Source: Gammaproteobacteria bacterium (GTDB lineage Bacteria > Pseudomonadota > Gammaproteobacteria > Steroidobacterales > Foliamicaceae). Taken from it: DNA of 33,598 bases. Position numbers and translations under genes: made by a program. Below the pieces are notes generated by a model that was given only the letters and a program-made list of their open reading frames with translations, ran no database searches and was not told the origin of the DNA. Positions 32,466-33,598 of the stretch are shown here, one piece after another; within the stretch, counting starts at the first letter, position 1, and each line of letters starts with the position of its first letter. The stretch covers positions 1 to 33,598 of the forward strand of contig JAPOWV010000019.1 of NCBI GenBank assembly GCA_026707445.1, in the 5' to 3' direction.

Positions 32466-33052
32466 GCGAAAACGACCGTAAGAAGCCGACACGCCGCGAG
32501 GCGGAGGAGGCCGTGCGCGTCCTGCTGGGCTGGACCGGCGACGACGTCGACCGCGAGGGCCTGGTGGACACGCCGAAGCGCGTCGTGCGCGCCTTCGAGG
32601 AGTGGTTCAGCGGCTACGCCGTGGACCCGTACGAGTTCCTGTCGCGCACATTCAAGGAAGTGAACGGCTACGACGAGATCGTGGCCCTGACCCACATCGA
32701 CTTCAACTCGCACTGCGAGCACCACGTCGCGCCGATCATCGGCAAGGCCCACGTGGCCTACCTGCCGCGCGACAAGGTGGTGGGCATCAGCAAGCTGGCG
32801 CGGGTGGTGGACGCCTACGCGCGGCGCCTGCAGGTGCAGGAGAAACTCACGGCGCAGATCGCCGAGTGCATTTCGAACGTTCTCGAGCCGCGCGGCGTGG
32901 CGGTGGTGGTCGAGGGCGCGCACGAGTGCATGACCACGCGCGGCATCGGCAAGCGCAACGTGAGCATGGTCACCAGCCAGATGCTGGGCATTTTCCGCGA
33001 CGACGCCCGCGCGAGGGCCGAATTCCTGGCAATGATCGACCGCGGGCGGTGA
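32462..33052 (+). CDS. folE: GTP cyclohydrolase I
   Basis: Converts GTP to 7,8-dihydroneopterin triphosphate, the first step of folate synthesis and the feed for FolB. The 196-aa protein has the zinc ligands Cys85 and His88 ([12 protein letters not shown]) and Cys156 ([11 protein letters not shown]), plus [20 protein letters not shown] and a [12 protein letters not shown]-terminal stretch. These identify the zinc-dependent type IA form. It is the third gene of the moaC-mobA-folE run; MoaC and FolE both draw on GTP, so the grouping of pterin and Moco genes is coherent. Confidence 0.97.
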   Translation: MSENDRKKPTRREAEEAVRVLLGWTGDDVDREGLVDTPKRVVRAFEEWFSGYAVDPYEFLSRTFKEVNGYDEIVALTHIDFNSHCEHHVAPIIGKAHVAYLPRDKVVGISKLARVVDAYARRLQVQEKLTAQIAECISNVLEPRGVAVVVEGAHECMTTRGIGKRNVSMVTSQMLGIFRDDARARAEFLAMIDRGR

Positions 33053-33088
33053 TAATACGCGGCTCTGGGGAGTGCCGCGGAACATCAC

Positions 33089-33547
33089 TTGGCTCACGAG
33101 GTCCGATCGATCGAAGACGCAAGGGCGCTGGAAGGCGTCGAGGTGGGCGTGTCCGACTGGATCGTCGTGGACCAGGACCGGATCGACCGCTTTGCGAAGG
33201 CCACCGACGACTACCAGTGGATCCACGTCGATCCCGAGCGGGCGGCGCAGGAGCTCGACACCGGCGCCACCATCGCCCACGGCTACCTGACGCTGTCGCT
33301 GATCCCGGGCGCCACCGAGGAGTTCGTCCGGATGCCCACGCTCAAGCGGGCGATCAACTGGGGCCTGAACAAGGTCCGCTTTTCCAACATGGTGGTGTGT
33401 CCGAGCCGTGTGCGGGTCCGCACCACGGTGCTGCAGGCCCGGGCCCGCCTCGGCGGCATACAGATGACCTGCCGGCACCGGGTCGAGATCGAGGGACAGA
33501 AGAAGCCGGCCTGCACCGCCGAGACCCTCGCCCTCTACATGATCTAG
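33089..33547 (+). CDS. MaoC-like (NodN-type) hot-dog dehydratase
   Basis: A single hot-dog-fold enoyl-CoA-hydratase-like protein of 152 aa. The hydratase motif is present as FAKATDDYQWIHVDPERAA with the catalytic Asp/His pair, then GATIAHGYLTLSLIPG. The pattern is nearest to NodN-type MaoC proteins. The substrate is probably an acyl-CoA thioester but the pathway is unknown. The start is TTG 33089; no better in-frame start exists between it and the preceding stop, and the ribosome site is weak, so the N-terminus is less certain. It follows folE by 36 nt and may share its transcript. Confidence 0.87.
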   Translation: MAHEVRSIEDARALEGVEVGVSDWIVVDQDRIDRFAKATDDYQWIHVDPERAAQELDTGATIAHGYLTLSLIPGATEEFVRMPTLKRAINWGLNKVRFSNMVVCPSRVRVRTTVLQARARLGGIQMTCRHRVEIEGQKKPACTAETLALYMI

Positions 33548-33585
33548 CCCGCATATCTCACCAGCTTTTTCTGGCGGGGATTTTT
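33548..33585 (+). terminator. Possible Rho-independent terminator after the MaoC-like gene
   Basis: CCAG (33561-33564) pairs with CTGG (33571-33574) around a T-rich loop, CCCG (33548-33551) can pair with CGGG (33575-33578), and ATTTTT follows at 33580-33585. The stem is imperfect, with a 9-nt bulge on the left side. A second T-run lies at 33591-33595 at the window end. Confidence 0.4.
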
Positions 33586-33598
33586 CGGGGTTTTTGCG

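Overview
This is a gene-dense, high-GC (roughly two-thirds G+C by eye) bacterial chromosome segment. The gene set points to a gammaproteobacterium: HldE, E. coli-like Cca, a class II ribonucleotide reductase split into NrdJa and NrdJb, folB-folK, an FolM/PTR1-type pteridine reductase, MidA, UppP, and a TonB receptor with an 'EEIVVTARKR' plug start. The TonB receptor, TauD-type dioxygenase, paraoxonase and XdhC suggest a free-living or host-associated marine or soil heterotroph; that part is inference. I see no rRNA, tRNA, CRISPR array, phage or transposase gene. The one non-coding stretch with marked structure is an interleaved inverted repeat at the left end.

Layout. (1) 1-229: repeat element. 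(2) 230-4616, minus strand: nrdJa-nrdJb-hldE. (3) 4872-8480, plus: HtrA-type protease, cca, Tat-exported aldo/keto reductase. (4) 8477-13103: folB-folK (minus), tsaD (plus), pteridine reductase (minus), then midA-uppP (plus). (5) 13067-21791: OFA-type MFS transporter (minus) divergent from a paraoxonase-like lactonase, a hemerythrin-like helical protein, alanine dehydrogenase, a 119-aa unknown and a two-part SAM methyltransferase (plus), then a convergent TonB-dependent receptor (minus). (6) 21960-23992, plus: NahK-like sugar kinase and an XdhC-family protein. (7) 31345-23958, minus: one tightly overlapping eight-gene run of E1alpha, E1beta and E2 of a 2-oxo acid dehydrogenase, phosphoglycerate mutase, gamma-carbonic anhydrase, TauD-like dioxygenase, Cys-cluster methyltransferase and MFS transporter. 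(8) 31409-33547, plus: moaC-mobA-folE and a MaoC/NodN-like hydratase.

Themes. Pterin chemistry recurs (folE, folB, folK, pteridine reductase, moaC, mobA, and XdhC as a likely Moco-enzyme maturation factor) but is scattered over several transcription units. Genes are very compact: many 4-nt ATGA/GTGA overlaps, and tail-to-tail antisense overlaps of 4, 35 and 37 nt. Several transcription units appear to start with leaderless mRNAs, with a -10-like hexamer 6-9 nt before the start codon.

Most unusual features: the interleaved inverted repeats at 11-198; the paraoxonase homologue lacking one of the six PON1 calcium ligands and coupled to a hemerythrin-like gene; the dioxygenase/methyltransferase/MFS group, whose dioxygenase keeps the 2-oxoglutarate site but not the taurine site and whose methyltransferase has a four-Cys C-terminus; and the uncharacterised 119-aa/methyltransferase pair next to a TonB receptor.
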